Origin: a virus
Direction: 5' to 3' (one strand)
IMG/VR virus record: IMGVR_UViG_3300048919_000048
Span: 1 to 64,000 of that record
Length of the DNA stretch: 64,000 nt
Positions 6,924 through 13,972 of the stretch are shown here, piece after piece (within the stretch, counting starts at the first letter, position 1; each line of letters starts with the position of its first letter). Below the pieces are notes generated by a model. That model did no database searches. It was given only the letters and a program-made list of their open reading frames with translations, and had not been told where the DNA came from. The translations under genes and the position numbers were made by a program.

Positions 6924-7372
6924 TGCAGATAAGATGCATTCTCATTCATAATCTTTTTGCAGATAAGACTTGACTTTGTGCGTTTACGCACTAGATTACA
7001 GCCCGGTTTACCGGGTGAAAGTAAGCGTAATAAACTCTTGACTTTCAAGGCTAAAGCCTCAACAAATGACCAATAGAAAACAGGTATAAGCGGTCATCCC
7101 TTGACCGTGGGAACGTGAGCAAAAACCGTTGCGAGTTAGCAACGGGGGTTGATCCGTTACCTGTTTTCTATTGGTCGCGCCTCCGGCGCGCCCTCCCTTG
7201 ATCCGTGGGAACGTAAAACCCGGCTTTTCTCAGAAGTCAATAAAAAGTTAAGTTATTGATAGTAAATGAGGATCATTCTCGCATTATGCAGATAAATGAA
7301 TAAATAGTGTCAAGTTATGTAAAGAAAAGGTGAGTTAGTCAATTGTGGCCTGATACACGTTTGCAGATAGAA
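6924..7372 (+). repeat. TGCAGATA direct repeats
   Basis: TGCAGATAAG occurs at about 6924 and 6960, and TGCAGATA again at about 7287 and 7364. Short spaced repeats in a gene-free region could be iteron-like protein sites. Confidence 0.4.
7068..7176. repeat. 19-bp perfect inverted repeat enclosing hairpins
   Basis: GACCAATAGAAAACAGGTA (7068-7086) is exactly complementary to TACCTGTTTTCTATTGGTC (7158-7176). The 71-nt interior holds CCGTTGC-GAGTTA-GCAACGG (about 7126-7145). A 'CCCTTGA(T)CCGTGGGAACGT' unit occurs inside (7098) and just outside (7195). As RNA it would be a long multibranch stem; as DNA it could be an origin cruciform. Confidence 0.65.
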
Positions 7373-7590
7373 GTCAATAGGGTCTAAAACGCTCTGTAAG
7401 GCTCTATGCGGGCCGCTATTCTCAACCCTGGCTAGTGGGTTAGCGCTTCAGTTATTCAATTATGCGCTTTAAAGTGAATAAAATTAGATGTTGATTTCCA
7501 CAATTGGAGGTGATAAGGGAAAGGATCTAAGAGTTGGGGGAGTCGGACCGATACCGGGCCGGGCCTGCTGGCTTGCCACGTTTGGGACAA

Positions 7591-7617
7591 AAGAAAAGCC
7601 CGCCGGGGTGGCGGGTC
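7591..7617 (-). terminator. intrinsic terminator (minus strand)
   Basis: On the minus strand CCCGCC-ACCCC-GGCGGG is followed by CTTTTCTTTT just after the stop at 7621. It ends the leftmost minus-strand unit. Confidence 0.85.
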
Positions 7618-7620
7618 TCT

Positions 7621-7869
7621 TCAGTTTAGGCAGGTAACCAGGGCGGGCAGTGATAGCGCCAGATCATAACGGTTTATTGATTTGCCACGATAGGCAAGGC
7701 GGGCCGTTGCCAGTGTAGCGCCAAAAACGTTTAAAAATGTTGTGACCATTTGATCGGGTCCAAGTACAGCGGACAAAATCCAATTGTTGACCGTATCGCC
7801 AGAAAAGGCAATGAGGACCGCTAAAGCGGCCCACAATGGTAGATTGATTTTAAAAAGGCGGTTCATCAT
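7621..7869 (-). CDS. small membrane protein
   Basis: An 82-residue protein with hydrophobic spans at ~11-23 (LPLWAALAVLIAFSG) and ~30-55, so probably two inner-membrane segments. It overlaps the upstream gene by 4 nt and shares its promoter. Function unknown. Confidence 0.75.
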   Translation of the reverse strand: MMNRLFKINLPLWAALAVLIAFSGDTVNNWILSAVLGPDQMVTTFLNVFGATLATARLAYRGKSINRYDLALSLPALVTCLN

Positions 7870-8240
7870 GCGCCGAAAGTGCGGGTGTGGTTGTTGTCTC
7901 GCTCAATCATCACCGCCAGGCGGATCAGTTGGTCAGTTGTATCCTTCAGACTGTCCGGCCAGGTTTTACCGTTCCAACAATCTAAGTTTGATTCGATGTA
8001 ACTTTCCAGCGCTTGATCCATGCTATCAAACATGTTTTCTTTCAGGCTTTCGGATGTCTCACACTGAAAAGCGTTTGCCACGCTGTTAATCAGCAAGCAA
8101 GCCAGGTGATCGGCGTTGCGCCAGTTTTTACGGATGTTTTCATCTTTCAGGTAGCCGATCAGGTTGACCTGTGCGCCAGTGGTGGAGGTTGCGATCACTT
8201 CGTAAGCTTTTTCGATTGCGTTGATAGCTGATTTGGACAT
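7866..8240 (-). CDS. helical soluble protein, unknown function
   Basis: A 124-residue protein. The ATG at 8240 has GGAGA upstream. The open frame continues upstream only through the promoter, so the longer version is rejected. It is mostly helical (SAINAIEKAYEVIATS, LIRLAVMIERDNNHTR). Driven by the promoter at 8284-8312. Function unknown. Confidence 0.75.
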   Translation of the reverse strand: MSKSAINAIEKAYEVIATSTTGAQVNLIGYLKDENIRKNWRNADHLACLLINSVANAFQCETSESLKENMFDSMDQALESYIESNLDCWNGKTWPDSLKDTTDQLIRLAVMIERDNNHTRTFGA

Positions 8241-8283
8241 TTTACGGTCTCCAGTGTTTTGGGTGTTTGTTGCTTGAGTGGGT

Positions 8284-8312
8284 ATTATGGGGCCTTTCGG
8301 CCCCCTTGTCAA
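8284..8312 (-). promoter_or_regulatory. promoter with palindromic spacer (class A)
   Basis: Minus-strand -35 TTGACA (8312-8307), 17-nt spacer and -10 CATAAT (8289-8284). The spacer carries GGGGGCC-GAAA-GGCCCC. It begins 4 nt after the stop of the upstream gene, so the palindrome may also end that transcript. Confidence 0.8.
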
Positions 8313-8315
8313 CGA

Positions 8316-8687
8316 TTAATTTAAATCCAGGTTCAGGGCCAGATCCACCAGGGCGGCGATCTGCTGTTCGTTAGCGATGCGGCCCACAACCCAACGAATA
8401 TAAATTTTAATCAATAATTCTTTGTTGCTGGCAAAACCCGGATGGTTCAAAAGGTCTTTTTTGCGGAATTTGTCCTCAGTAGCGAGAGTCATCACGCCGC
8501 CTTTGTACTCAATGGAGATCTGTAAACCATTGTCAAAGGTCGCCATAAAATAGTTTTCAAAGGTAACAGTTTCAACGTGTAACTTTGCGCCGCCTACGTG
8601 CTGTTGCATTTCGAACGAACGATCATAACCGAAATGATTTGCTTGCTCATCGCGGATGTAGTAGCGGTTGAAGTTGGTCAGGTTCAT
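8316..8687 (-). CDS. hypothetical protein
   Basis: A 123-residue monocistronic gene with GAGGAGA before its ATG. It combines beta-like segments (ETVTFENYFMATFDNGLQIS) with a C-terminal helix (NEQQIAALVDLALNLDLN). No family recognised. Confidence 0.75.
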   Translation of the reverse strand: MNLTNFNRYYIRDEQANHFGYDRSFEMQQHVGGAKLHVETVTFENYFMATFDNGLQISIEYKGGVMTLATEDKFRKKDLLNHPGFASNKELLIKIYIRWVVGRIANEQQIAALVDLALNLDLN

Positions 8688-8739
8688 TTTACTGTCTCCT
8701 CTTTGTGGGCCGTCGCGTCATTGCCGCCCTACGTGATAA

Positions 8740-8767
8740 ATAATACCACAATGGCGGATCGATGCAA
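8740..8767 (-). promoter_or_regulatory. sigma70 promoter
   Basis: Minus-strand -35 TTGCAT (8767-8762), 16-nt spacer and -10 TATTAT (8745-8740). It lacks the palindrome seen in neighbouring promoters. Confidence 0.6.
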
Positions 8768-9021
8768 TAGGGAGAATTGTAAAGTTTTGTCAACGTAAAC
8801 CCGGCTTTCAGCCCTTCAGGTCTAACATAAAATTTTCACGTTTGCAAGGGCAAAAAGTGCGAAAGTCCGATTTCGGGAGATCTATATTTTTATGATGTAG
8901 GATACCGGGTAAGGGGAAAACGGCTTAAAACGCGTTTTAGAGCGTTTGGCGGGCATGTACATTTATACAGTGGAGTGAAATAAATTTGACAACGGTTTGA
9001 AAGTATGTACTTGATTTGATT

Positions 9022-9040
9022 GGGAATGATAACCATTCTC
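9022..9040. promoter_or_regulatory. Fur-box-like palindrome
   Basis: GGGAATGATAACCATTCTC matches 15 of 19 positions of the Fur consensus. It lies just outside the left 30-bp repeat, as similar sites lie just outside the right copy. Confidence 0.5.
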
Positions 9041-9077
9041 ATTTGCCCAGCGCGGCCCAGGTCCGGTCCGCCTCCCT

Positions 9078-9107
9078 GAATAGCGGGCAGGTCCGGTGTT
9101 TGTCTCC
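9078..9107 (-). repeat. 30-bp inverted repeat, left copy
   Basis: On the minus strand this reads GGAGACAAACACC...CCGCTATTC and is identical over 30 nt to 19601-19630 on the plus strand. It lies downstream of an outward promoter (9137-9166). The pair brackets the array of small genes. Confidence 0.8.
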
Positions 9108-9136
9108 CCCTGCATCAGGTGCCATCGCATGACATA

Positions 9137-9166
9137 AGAATAACAAAAAAGGGGCGAACAAGTCAA
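9137..9166 (-). promoter_or_regulatory. terminator-promoter fusion (class C)
   Basis: Minus-strand TTGACT (9166-9161), 18-nt spacer and TATTCT (9142-9137). The -35 lies in the loop of a GGGG...CCCC-TTTTTT terminator hairpin serving the gene ending at 9191. The device recurs at 22765-22794. The transcript would run left through the 30-bp repeat. Confidence 0.65.
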
Positions 9167-9190
9167 CCCCTGGAAACACTGTTTATTTGA

Positions 9191-9532
9191 TCAGCACTTT
9201 GTTGCTGTTCGCTGGTGGTCTATGGCGATCCGTTTCTCTGCGATACCGTCCAGGGCTTCGGCTTCGTACCCATCGCAGCGAATGTAAAATAATGCGTTGT
9301 CAATCTCTTTTATCTTCTCCAGAAGATCGGCCCGGCGGGCTTCTAACAGGTCATCAAGGGATCGCAGGGCGGCGGGGATTGTCTCCCCGGTAGCCTCAAC
9401 ATAACCCCGGCCCGATCCTGGCAATGACCCGGCGGCGGTGGATGCCGTCCAGCGCCCACGGATTGACCAAAACACTTTAAAGCCGTTTCCGCTAAAAATG
9501 TGATTCTTTATGACGTGACAAAAGCGGATCAT
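9191..9532 (-). CDS. hypothetical protein
   Basis: A 113-residue protein, last gene of a three-gene unit. Residues ~45-85 (AALRSLDDLLEARRADLLEK) are helical and charged, possibly a short coiled coil. No SD motif was clear, but the start overlaps the previous stop. Function unknown. Confidence 0.7.
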   Translation of the reverse strand: MIRFCHVIKNHIFSGNGFKVFWSIRGRWTASTAAGSLPGSGRGYVEATGETIPAALRSLDDLLEARRADLLEKIKEIDNALFYIRCDGYEAEALDGIAEKRIAIDHQRTATKC

Positions 9533-9723
9533 ATCTCACCCCCGATAAAGTCGGATCGGTCGCTGTCTCTCATGCGGTCGTTTAATTCCTTCAGGGTGGC
9601 GATCCCGTTTTCGGCATCTTTCGCCAGGCATGACCCGGCATAGGTTGGATCACTCCCCAGGCGCAAGCGGTGAAGGTAACGCAAGGCGGCTAACGTTTGG
9701 CGGATCTCGGATTCTGTGATCAT
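9529..9723 (-). CDS. small helical protein
   Basis: A 64-residue protein (MITESEIRQTLAALRYLHRL). ATG 9723 is chosen because it overlaps the stop of the upstream gene (ATGA) and follows GAGGG. Function unknown. Confidence 0.65.
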   Translation of the reverse strand: MITESEIRQTLAALRYLHRLRLGSDPTYAGSCLAKDAENGIATLKELNDRMRDSDRSDFIGGEI

Positions 9724-9893
9724 GGTTCGGCCCTCGGATGGCTCATATTTACCCCGATGAATGGGAAGTGTGCCAGATCGCAAGGCTTCAGCGTTTCATG
9801 CCTTGCCCACATACCAGATCCACGGCGGAAAAGTACCCGGTTACGGCTTATGCGGTAAAAGTTCCCGTTTTCTAAATTCTGATACCAAATCAT
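9720..9893 (-). CDS. 57-residue basic protein
   Basis: Open frame with ATG 9893, GAGG ~10 nt upstream and a stop overlapping the next ATG. It starts MIWYQNLENGNFYRISRNRV and ends in a Pro-rich tail. The coupling and a promoter 50 nt upstream support it. Function unknown. Confidence 0.6.
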   Translation of the reverse strand: MIWYQNLENGNFYRISRNRVLFRRGSGMWARHETLKPCDLAHFPFIGVNMSHPRAEP

Positions 9894-9940
9894 TCTCGTT
9901 TACCTCATTTGCGGGGAGATGTTCCCGGCCTATGTGAGAC

Positions 9941-9969
9941 ATTATCGGCCCTATTGCGCCAGGTGTCAA
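9941..9969 (-). promoter_or_regulatory. sigma70 promoter sharing the upstream stop codon
   Basis: Minus-strand TTGACA (9969-9964), 17-nt spacer and GATAAT (9946-9941). The TGA stop of the upstream gene (9968-9966) lies inside the -35 box. Confidence 0.8.
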
Positions 9970-10427
9970 CCCCGGATCATGAAAAATTTTATTTTGTGGT
10001 GCATACCGTAAAGCCAATCGTGAAAAGCCGGGCCGCGCTCATTAACGGTGTTATACGGCCCCCTGAGCGCTTTTTGATCCTGGTCTGTGGGTAGCCATTC
10101 CCGGCCCTCAATAACCATCATAAAACGCTCCAGATAGTACACATACGCCCCGCACTCAGTAAAGATCACCTTGTTTGCTCGGATGTATGGGATCAGATAG
10201 GTATCCCCCAGATCCCGGATCTTATTGTGGGCACTTTGCCCGTTGATGAATCGGCGGATGTGATACGGGTCGTTTATTGCCCGGTGAATGTTCACCAGGT
10301 AGTCACCCCGTAAGGCGTTGATGTCTCTTTTACGCCATAACGCCACACTTGCAGCAATATTCCGGCGGGCTTCAGCCTGCGCCGCCGGGGTCAGTTCGTC
10401 GTAATACTTCAGATCTGTAAGGTTCAT
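9966..10427 (-). CDS. hypothetical protein
   Basis: A 153-residue protein, third gene of the unit starting at 10901. It begins MNLTDLKYYDELTPAAQAEA, and basic and aromatic residues are common throughout. Its stop codon forms part of the next promoter. No family recognised. Confidence 0.75.
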   Translation of the reverse strand: MNLTDLKYYDELTPAAQAEARRNIAASVALWRKRDINALRGDYLVNIHRAINDPYHIRRFINGQSAHNKIRDLGDTYLIPYIRANKVIFTECGAYVYYLERFMMVIEGREWLPTDQDQKALRGPYNTVNERGPAFHDWLYGMHHKIKFFMIRG

Positions 10428-10819
10428 TATTCCACCTCAATAAACCCGGCATCGTTGATAAACAGATTTTTTGACCCGAAAGTCTGCGCCACGTCGTGAA
10501 GTTTGTCACCGATTGACCCAAGCCCGCGATCCCAGAATCCCACGCCGTGACCTTGACGGCTAAACCATAGATCCCGGCCTGCTTGGGTGTGATCATAGTC
10601 AACCCCCGCCAGCATTGCCCCTTTGAGTAACAGCGGCGCAACGTCCATAAAGCGGGCACAATCCATGCGGGAGGCGTCCAGCGCTTCAGCGCTTAACTCA
10701 TACCCGGCCAGGTTTTCGATCTCTTCACCGTCGCTATCGGTGGCAGTCTCTGCAAATAACATCGCCTCAATGTAACCAGCGATAAAAGCGTTTAAGTGTA
10801 AAGCGTTGAAAGTAGTCAT
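10427..10819 (-). CDS. conserved phage protein of unknown function
   Basis: A 130-residue protein. The pattern AGVDYDHTQAGRDLWFSR followed by GHGVGFWDR resembles a small uncharacterised protein I recall from unrelated phages. The His/Asp-rich motif might be catalytic or metal-binding, but no function is known to me. Overlaps the next gene by 1 nt. Confidence 0.8.
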   Translation of the reverse strand: MTTFNALHLNAFIAGYIEAMLFAETATDSDGEEIENLAGYELSAEALDASRMDCARFMDVAPLLLKGAMLAGVDYDHTQAGRDLWFSRQGHGVGFWDRGLGSIGDKLHDVAQTFGSKNLFINDAGFIEVE

Positions 10820-10823
10820 TTTA

Positions 10824-10901
10824 TTAGTATCCCATTTTTACACAGATTGCGGTTGCGGATGCGATTGCTACGAAAACAGATACCAGGAAGATTACGCTCA
10901 T
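10824..10901 (-). CDS. 25-residue membrane peptide
   Basis: ATG 10901 follows AGAGAG. The product MSVIFLVSVFVAIASATAIC is a single hydrophobic span with a short polar end. It is the first gene after the promoter at 10950-10979. Confidence 0.6.
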   Translation of the reverse strand: MSVIFLVSVFVAIASATAICVKMGY

Positions 10902-10949
10902 TTTGTTTCTCTCTTTGTTTGTTGTGGTCTGTTGTGACCCGATGAAAAG

Positions 10950-10979
10950 AGTATAGCCCGTAACGCTTCCCGGCGTCAA
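10950..10979 (-). promoter_or_regulatory. sigma70 promoter
   Basis: Minus-strand TTGACG (10979-10974), 18-nt spacer and TATACT (10955-10950). It begins just after the stop of the gene at 10993. Confidence 0.8.
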
Positions 10980-10992
10980 CTTTATTTTTAAA

Positions 10993-11352
10993 TTATTTTT
11001 GTGCCACTTCCAGCGCGGCCCGGCGGGCTTTTGCGTCATCGCGTAGCGCTTTCATCTCTTTGATAGTGTCGGCAATGGTGCGGCCCACGGCGCAAGCTAA
11101 AAGCCACACGTGCGGCCCTTTCAGGTCGTGATCTTTGTAAAGCCCTTGCGATGTTACAGTAAGCCCCAAGCGGGAAGCGGCCTTGTGATCCGGCATTTCA
11201 AAAATTTGTTTTACTTCTTTGAAGGTCAAACGTTTGAAGTTAAGCCCACGGATCACGGCAGTAGCGGCGCGGACAATTCCATCCAGTTCGTTTTTGCTGC
11301 ACTCGAACAGGGTGATTTTGTACATTGGTTCCCACGGGGTGTATTTGCTCAT
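10993..11352 (-). CDS. hypothetical protein
   Basis: A 119-residue monocistronic gene. It has a Lys-rich central helical region (FKRLTFKEVKQIFEMPDHKA), a C-terminal helix rich in Arg/Ala and an AGAGAGATCGTAAA leader. A DNA-binding role is possible but unproven. Confidence 0.75.
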   Translation of the reverse strand: MSKYTPWEPMYKITLFECSKNELDGIVRAATAVIRGLNFKRLTFKEVKQIFEMPDHKAASRLGLTVTSQGLYKDHDLKGPHVWLLACAVGRTIADTIKEMKALRDDAKARRAALEVAQK

Positions 11353-11404
11353 TTTACGATCTCTCTTCTGTTTGTGGGCGGCGTTGTGTCGCCCTATGTG
11401 TTAC

Positions 11405-11433
11405 ATTATGGGGCCTAACGTCGGCCCCGTCAA
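11405..11433 (-). promoter_or_regulatory. class A promoter
   Basis: Minus-strand TTGACG (11433-11428), 17-nt spacer holding GGGGCC...GGCCCC, and CATAAT (11410-11405). The leader contains GGGCG...CGCCC just before the ribosome site. Confidence 0.85.
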
Positions 11434-11436
11434 TAA

Positions 11437-11691
11437 TTATTTTGCACCAACCATAAAACAGGCGGATTCGAAAGCATTACGGGCGCGGCGTTCACCGTAG
11501 CGGATTTTTCCGAAACCAGTTTTTGACGTGCGGCCCGTTTGGATAATTTCGTAGCACTCCCCGCCGTTGTGGATAAGGGACACGATAAACAGTTCCGACA
11601 TCTTGCGAGCGATCACGCCTTGCGCCTCCAGCGGTGGCAATTTGTTAGACGGGGCCTTGCGGGTGAAAAGTGATTTGATGAATTTTAACAT
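11437..11691 (-). CDS. small basic protein
   Basis: An 84-residue protein with a basic N-terminus (MLKFIKSLFTRKAPSNKL) and a basic region near FGKIRYGERRARNAF. It may be amphipathic or membrane-associated. Function unknown. Monocistronic. Confidence 0.7.
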   Translation of the reverse strand: MLKFIKSLFTRKAPSNKLPPLEAQGVIARKMSELFIVSLIHNGGECYEIIQTGRTSKTGFGKIRYGERRARNAFESACFMVGAK

Positions 11692-11725
11692 TTTGTGATT
11701 CTCTCTATTCGTTTGGTGTGGTGGT

Positions 11726-11755
11726 ATTATGGGGCCTAAGCGGCCCCGGCGTCAA
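11726..11755 (-). promoter_or_regulatory. class A promoter
   Basis: Minus-strand TTGACG (11755-11750), 18-nt spacer with GGGGCC-GCTTA-GGCCCC, and CATAAT (11731-11726). Confidence 0.85.
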
Positions 11756-11762
11756 CTACTTT

Positions 11763-11969
11763 TTATTTTATTTCTTCGTCGCCTTTCCACTGCGAATAGG
11801 TTTTAAAAGCTTCGTGTAAGTGTGGGGTAACTTCGGACAGCAGGACCGCGCCGCGATCACTTACAGCGGTCACCTGGTAGTGATCCGCACGGCGGGACGT
11901 GTCACCGCAAGCGGACAGGGTAACAGTAACATCAATCAGGCGGGACTTTTGCAGAATCATTGTAATCAT
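11763..11969 (-). CDS. small beta-rich protein
   Basis: A 68-residue protein; ATG 11969 follows GAGGAG. It is beta-like with a single Cys (LIDVTVTLSACGDTSRRADH) and ends acidic. Function unknown. Confidence 0.7.
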   Translation of the reverse strand: MITMILQKSRLIDVTVTLSACGDTSRRADHYQVTAVSDRGAVLLSEVTPHLHEAFKTYSQWKGDEEIK

Positions 11970-11999
11970 TTTACGATCTCCTCGTGTTGGTGTGGGGTC

Positions 12000-12028
12000 A
12001 TTATCGGCCCTTTCGGGCCGGGCGTCAA
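12000..12028 (-). promoter_or_regulatory. class A promoter
   Basis: Minus-strand TTGACG (12028-12023), 17-nt spacer with GGCCC-GAAA-GGGCC, and GATAAT (12005-12000). Confidence 0.85.
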
Positions 12029-12029
12029 G

Positions 12030-12185
12030 CTAATTTTTACCAAATCGTAAATGTTTTTTCGCCATAGCGCGGGCCGTTGCTTTACTATGCCCCGCCTCCT
12101 GATAATAGCGGGTTAAGCGGTCCAAAGTTTCGCGGCGGTCCGCCTTGCTCGGGTAAGCGGTGATTAAGAGTTTATGCGGGTTCAT
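12030..12185 (-). CDS. 51-residue basic protein
   Basis: ATG 12185 overlaps the stop of the gene upstream (ATGA). The product (MNPHKLLITAYPSKADRRET ... FGKN) is very basic and helical, which would suit nucleic-acid binding. Function unknown. Confidence 0.65.
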   Translation of the reverse strand: MNPHKLLITAYPSKADRRETLDRLTRYYQEAGHSKATARAMAKKHLRFGKN

Positions 12186-12478
12186 AAGGTGGCCCCCGCC
12201 GGGATCGTGTCGTTTACCAGGGTGGCGATCGCCTCTTTGATGTAGTCCGCCGGAAGTGGGTCGCTTTTGCTCTGAATATAGCGCCGCCCGTTGTAAATGA
12301 CATCGTAAGAGATCACAAAGTCCGCGCCGTGGCGGTCAACGTTGATTTGCAGGCGGTTCGGCTCTTTGTCATCCATATGACGACAAATGATCTGCACGGT
12401 GCCCGCTACGTTGGACATTGACGCCACGACGTGATCAGCCACGCCGGACAGGATGAAAAGGGTGTTTGCTTTTTGCAT
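12182..12478 (-). CDS. hypothetical protein
   Basis: A 98-residue protein; ATG 12478 lies about 30 nt after the promoter. Strands such as VADHVVASMSNVAGTVQIIC and a DRHGADFVISYDVIYNGRRY segment suggest a beta domain. Function unknown. Confidence 0.7.
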   Translation of the reverse strand: MQKANTLFILSGVADHVVASMSNVAGTVQIICRHMDDKEPNRLQINVDRHGADFVISYDVIYNGRRYIQSKSDPLPADYIKEAIATLVNDTIPAGATL

Positions 12479-12508
12479 TTTTGTAGCCTCGTTTGTTTGT
12501 GTTCGGTC

Positions 12509-12538
12509 ATTGTAAGCCGGGACGATGCCCGGCGTCAA
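12509..12538 (-). promoter_or_regulatory. class A promoter variant
   Basis: Minus-strand TTGACG (12538-12533), 18-nt spacer with CCGGG...CCCGG, and TACAAT (12514-12509). Confidence 0.8.
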
Positions 12539-12541
12539 CAA

Positions 12542-12721
12542 TTATTTTGAATTTTTCGCCGGGAGTGGTTCCCGGAAATAGCGGCGGATCTGCGCTGCTG
12601 TTAGGCGGGCGTCAGCCTGCAATGACTTCAGCGGATAGGGGCGGTTGGCTATAAAGGTATGTTGACCGCAGCCATTGCCGATCACGATGTCAACTAGGGC
12701 GAAAAGTAAAGATGATTTCAT
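12542..12721 (-). CDS. 59-residue protein, possible signal or membrane start
   Basis: ATG 12721 overlaps the upstream stop (ATGA). A short hydrophobic start (MKSSLLFALVDIVIG) precedes a basic C-terminal part. It could be anchored or exported, but the hydrophobic stretch is short. Confidence 0.6.
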   Translation of the reverse strand: MKSSLLFALVDIVIGNGCGQHTFIANRPYPLKSLQADARLTAAQIRRYFREPLPAKNSK

Positions 12722-12960
12722 TTTGCAGCCCCTTCTAAGGTGATTTCAACAATTTTAGCTGTTGCTTGCTCTTCGGTGATTTCGACGGCCCCGATCACGT
12801 CGTGATCTGTCAGGTCGGACGGCTTAAAGCCGGGACGGTAAAGCCAGCCCTTTCGCCCATCGGGGAGACTGTTTGACCAGCGGTAGATCTTCGGATATTC
12901 CCCGGAGGTTTCAGAATCTTCTAAACGGTAAAGGTTGTTTGTAACAAAATAACGTGTCAT
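12718..12960 (-). CDS. small protein, unknown function
   Basis: An 80-residue protein, first in a two-gene unit. Tyr/Trp-rich N-terminal half (YPKIYRWSNSLPDGRKGWLY) and an acidic helical C-terminus (VEITEEQATAKIVEITLEG). No family recognised. Confidence 0.7.
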   Translation of the reverse strand: MTRYFVTNNLYRLEDSETSGEYPKIYRWSNSLPDGRKGWLYRPGFKPSDLTDHDVIGAVEITEEQATAKIVEITLEGAAK

Positions 12961-12996
12961 GTTTTTGGCCTCGTTTGCCTGTTTGGTATGTCTGAC

Positions 12997-13025
12997 ATTA
13001 TCGGCCCTTTCGGGCCGGGTGTCAA
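12997..13025 (-). promoter_or_regulatory. class A promoter
   Basis: Minus-strand TTGACA (13025-13020), 17-nt spacer with GGCCC-GAAA-GGGCC, and GATAAT (13002-12997). Its core is nearly identical to the promoter at 12000-12028. Confidence 0.85.
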
Positions 13026-13028
13026 CGT

Positions 13029-13388
13029 TTATTTTTCATTTTTCACACGATAGAAAATGCGATAGGCGCGGCGCTTGCCGGGGCCGTATTGTGTGGTTAT
13101 GTATTCCAGTTCATACCCAAGCAAGCCTAAGCGGTGAAGGGCGGCACTTGCGCCGTCATTGTGTGACTGTTCGCGGCGATAAGGGGAGGTTAAGATCTCC
13201 AGCTCATTGGCGGCGGCGTACCAGTTTAAAACGGTTTGTTCGTCGCCTGAGACAAGCGCGGCGCGGTATTTGTTGATTGTGTTCCCGTTGATATCACGGG
13301 AAAAATCGAAAGTCTCCAGCGTAAGGAATAGATCACCATTCACCAGGAGATCAGGACGGGCGGCGATTGCTTCAGCGTATGATTTCAT
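13029..13388 (-). CDS. hypothetical protein
   Basis: A 119-residue protein with helix-rich N-terminus (SYAEAIAARPDLLVNGDLFL) and basic C-terminus (YGPGKRRAYRIFYRVKNEK). Monocistronic. Function unknown. Confidence 0.75.
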   Translation of the reverse strand: MKSYAEAIAARPDLLVNGDLFLTLETFDFSRDINGNTINKYRAALVSGDEQTVLNWYAAANELEILTSPYRREQSHNDGASAALHRLGLLGYELEYITTQYGPGKRRAYRIFYRVKNEK

Positions 13389-13431
13389 TTTATTGCCTCA
13401 TTCGGTGGCGTTTCGTTTGTCTATGCCGGAG

Positions 13432-13461
13432 ATTATAACCCCGGCATAATTCAAGCGTCAA
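13432..13461 (-). promoter_or_regulatory. promoter with palindrome around the -10 (class B)
   Basis: Minus-strand TTGACG (13461-13456), 18-nt spacer and TATAAT (13437-13432). ATGCCGG...CCGGCAT flanks the -10. Confidence 0.85.
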
Positions 13462-13464
13462 CAA

Positions 13465-13686
13465 TTATTTTTCAACTACCAACTGATAGCCCGCTTCAAT
13501 GTTGGAAAACACGATCCGCCCGTCCTGGCGTTCACTCATAAGCACACAAGGCGATAACATACGCTCTTCAGCTTTACAATCAGCATAAGCGGCGCGGATG
13601 TCGCCTGGCTTTTTGTCTTCAGTGGTGAAAGTGTCATTGATAAACACGTTGCCAGATACCAGGGTAATAATTGCGAAAGTGATCAT
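13465..13686 (-). CDS. small protein with a hydrophobic start
   Basis: A 73-residue protein beginning MITFAIITLVSGNVFINDTF, possibly an export signal or single span, followed by a polar domain with two Cys. It could be periplasmic. Function unknown. Confidence 0.65.
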   Translation of the reverse strand: MITFAIITLVSGNVFINDTFTTEDKKPGDIRAAYADCKAEERMLSPCVLMSERQDGRIVFSNIEAGYQLVVEK

Positions 13687-13730
13687 TTTGTGCCTCGTTT
13701 GGTGGTTTGCTTTCGTTTGTCTATGCCGTC

Positions 13731-13760
13731 ATTGTAAGGGACGGCATAACCACACGTCAA
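13731..13760 (-). promoter_or_regulatory. class B promoter sharing the upstream stop codon
   Basis: Minus-strand TTGACG (13760-13755), 18-nt spacer and TACAAT (13736-13731). ATGCCGTC...GACGGCAT flanks the -10. The TGA of the next gene upstream (13757-13759) lies within the -35. Confidence 0.85.
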
Positions 13761-13909
13761 GCGTTTTGTAGATAAAGTTTTGTGCCCCGTGGGAGGCGTG
13801 ATCCGTAACCTTCTCGATCACGTAGGCGCTTTCTTGCATCCTGTTCATCATAGCCGAAAACTTTAAGCGGGCCAGCCACACCGGGGATATTTACAAGATA
13901 ATGTTTCAT
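13757..13909 (-). CDS. 50-residue basic protein
   Basis: ATG 13909 is used because the open frame above it runs into the promoter. Contains LVNIPGVAGPLKVFGYDEQD followed by an Arg-rich segment. KVFGYDEQDA resembles GVFGYSDEDVK in the gene at 25000-25242, a possible shared motif. Confidence 0.65.
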   Translation of the reverse strand: MKHYLVNIPGVAGPLKVFGYDEQDARKRLRDREGYGSRLPRGTKLYLQNA

Positions 13910-13940
13910 TTGGTTGTCTCTTTTGTTTGGGTCTGTGGGT

Positions 13941-13969
13941 ATTATGGGGCCTAACGCGGCCCCGGTCAA
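13941..13969 (-). promoter_or_regulatory. class A promoter
   Basis: Minus-strand TTGACC (13969-13964), 17-nt spacer with GGGGCC-GCGTTA-GGCCCC, and CATAAT (13946-13941). Confidence 0.85.
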
Positions 13970-13972
13970 GAA

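Larger units (their letters stand above)
5915..7590. other. 1.7-kb gene-free control region between converging gene blocks
   Basis: No convincing gene lies here. It holds degenerate start cassettes (5955-6262), Fur-box-like palindromes (6624-6874, ~7267), four TGCAGATA repeats, short hairpins such as GTGCG-TTTA-CGCAC, and a long inverted repeat (7068-7176). Plus-strand genes end on its left and minus-strand genes on its right. A regulatory or replication-origin role is inferred. Confidence 0.6.
8770..9136. other. gene-free interval
   Basis: No convincing gene. It contains a Fur-like palindrome (9022-9040), the left copy of a 30-bp repeat (9078-9107) and an AAAACGCGTTTT palindrome near 8927-8938. 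A minus-strand frame 8890-9042 lacks a ribosome site. Confidence 0.5.

Noticed and set aside
7126-7145. Possible tRNA or tmRNA in the structured repeat
   Set aside because: No T-loop GTTC, anticodon stem or CCA end fits; only a simple hairpin is present.
5955-7372. CRISPR array
   Set aside because: Repeats are short and irregular, with unequal spacing and no conserved 25-40 bp unit with unique spacers.
8890-9042. A 50-codon minus-strand frame starting in the Fur-like site (ATGAGAATGG...)
   Set aside because: There is no ribosome site upstream, the start lies inside a palindrome, and the amino-acid content is unconvincing.
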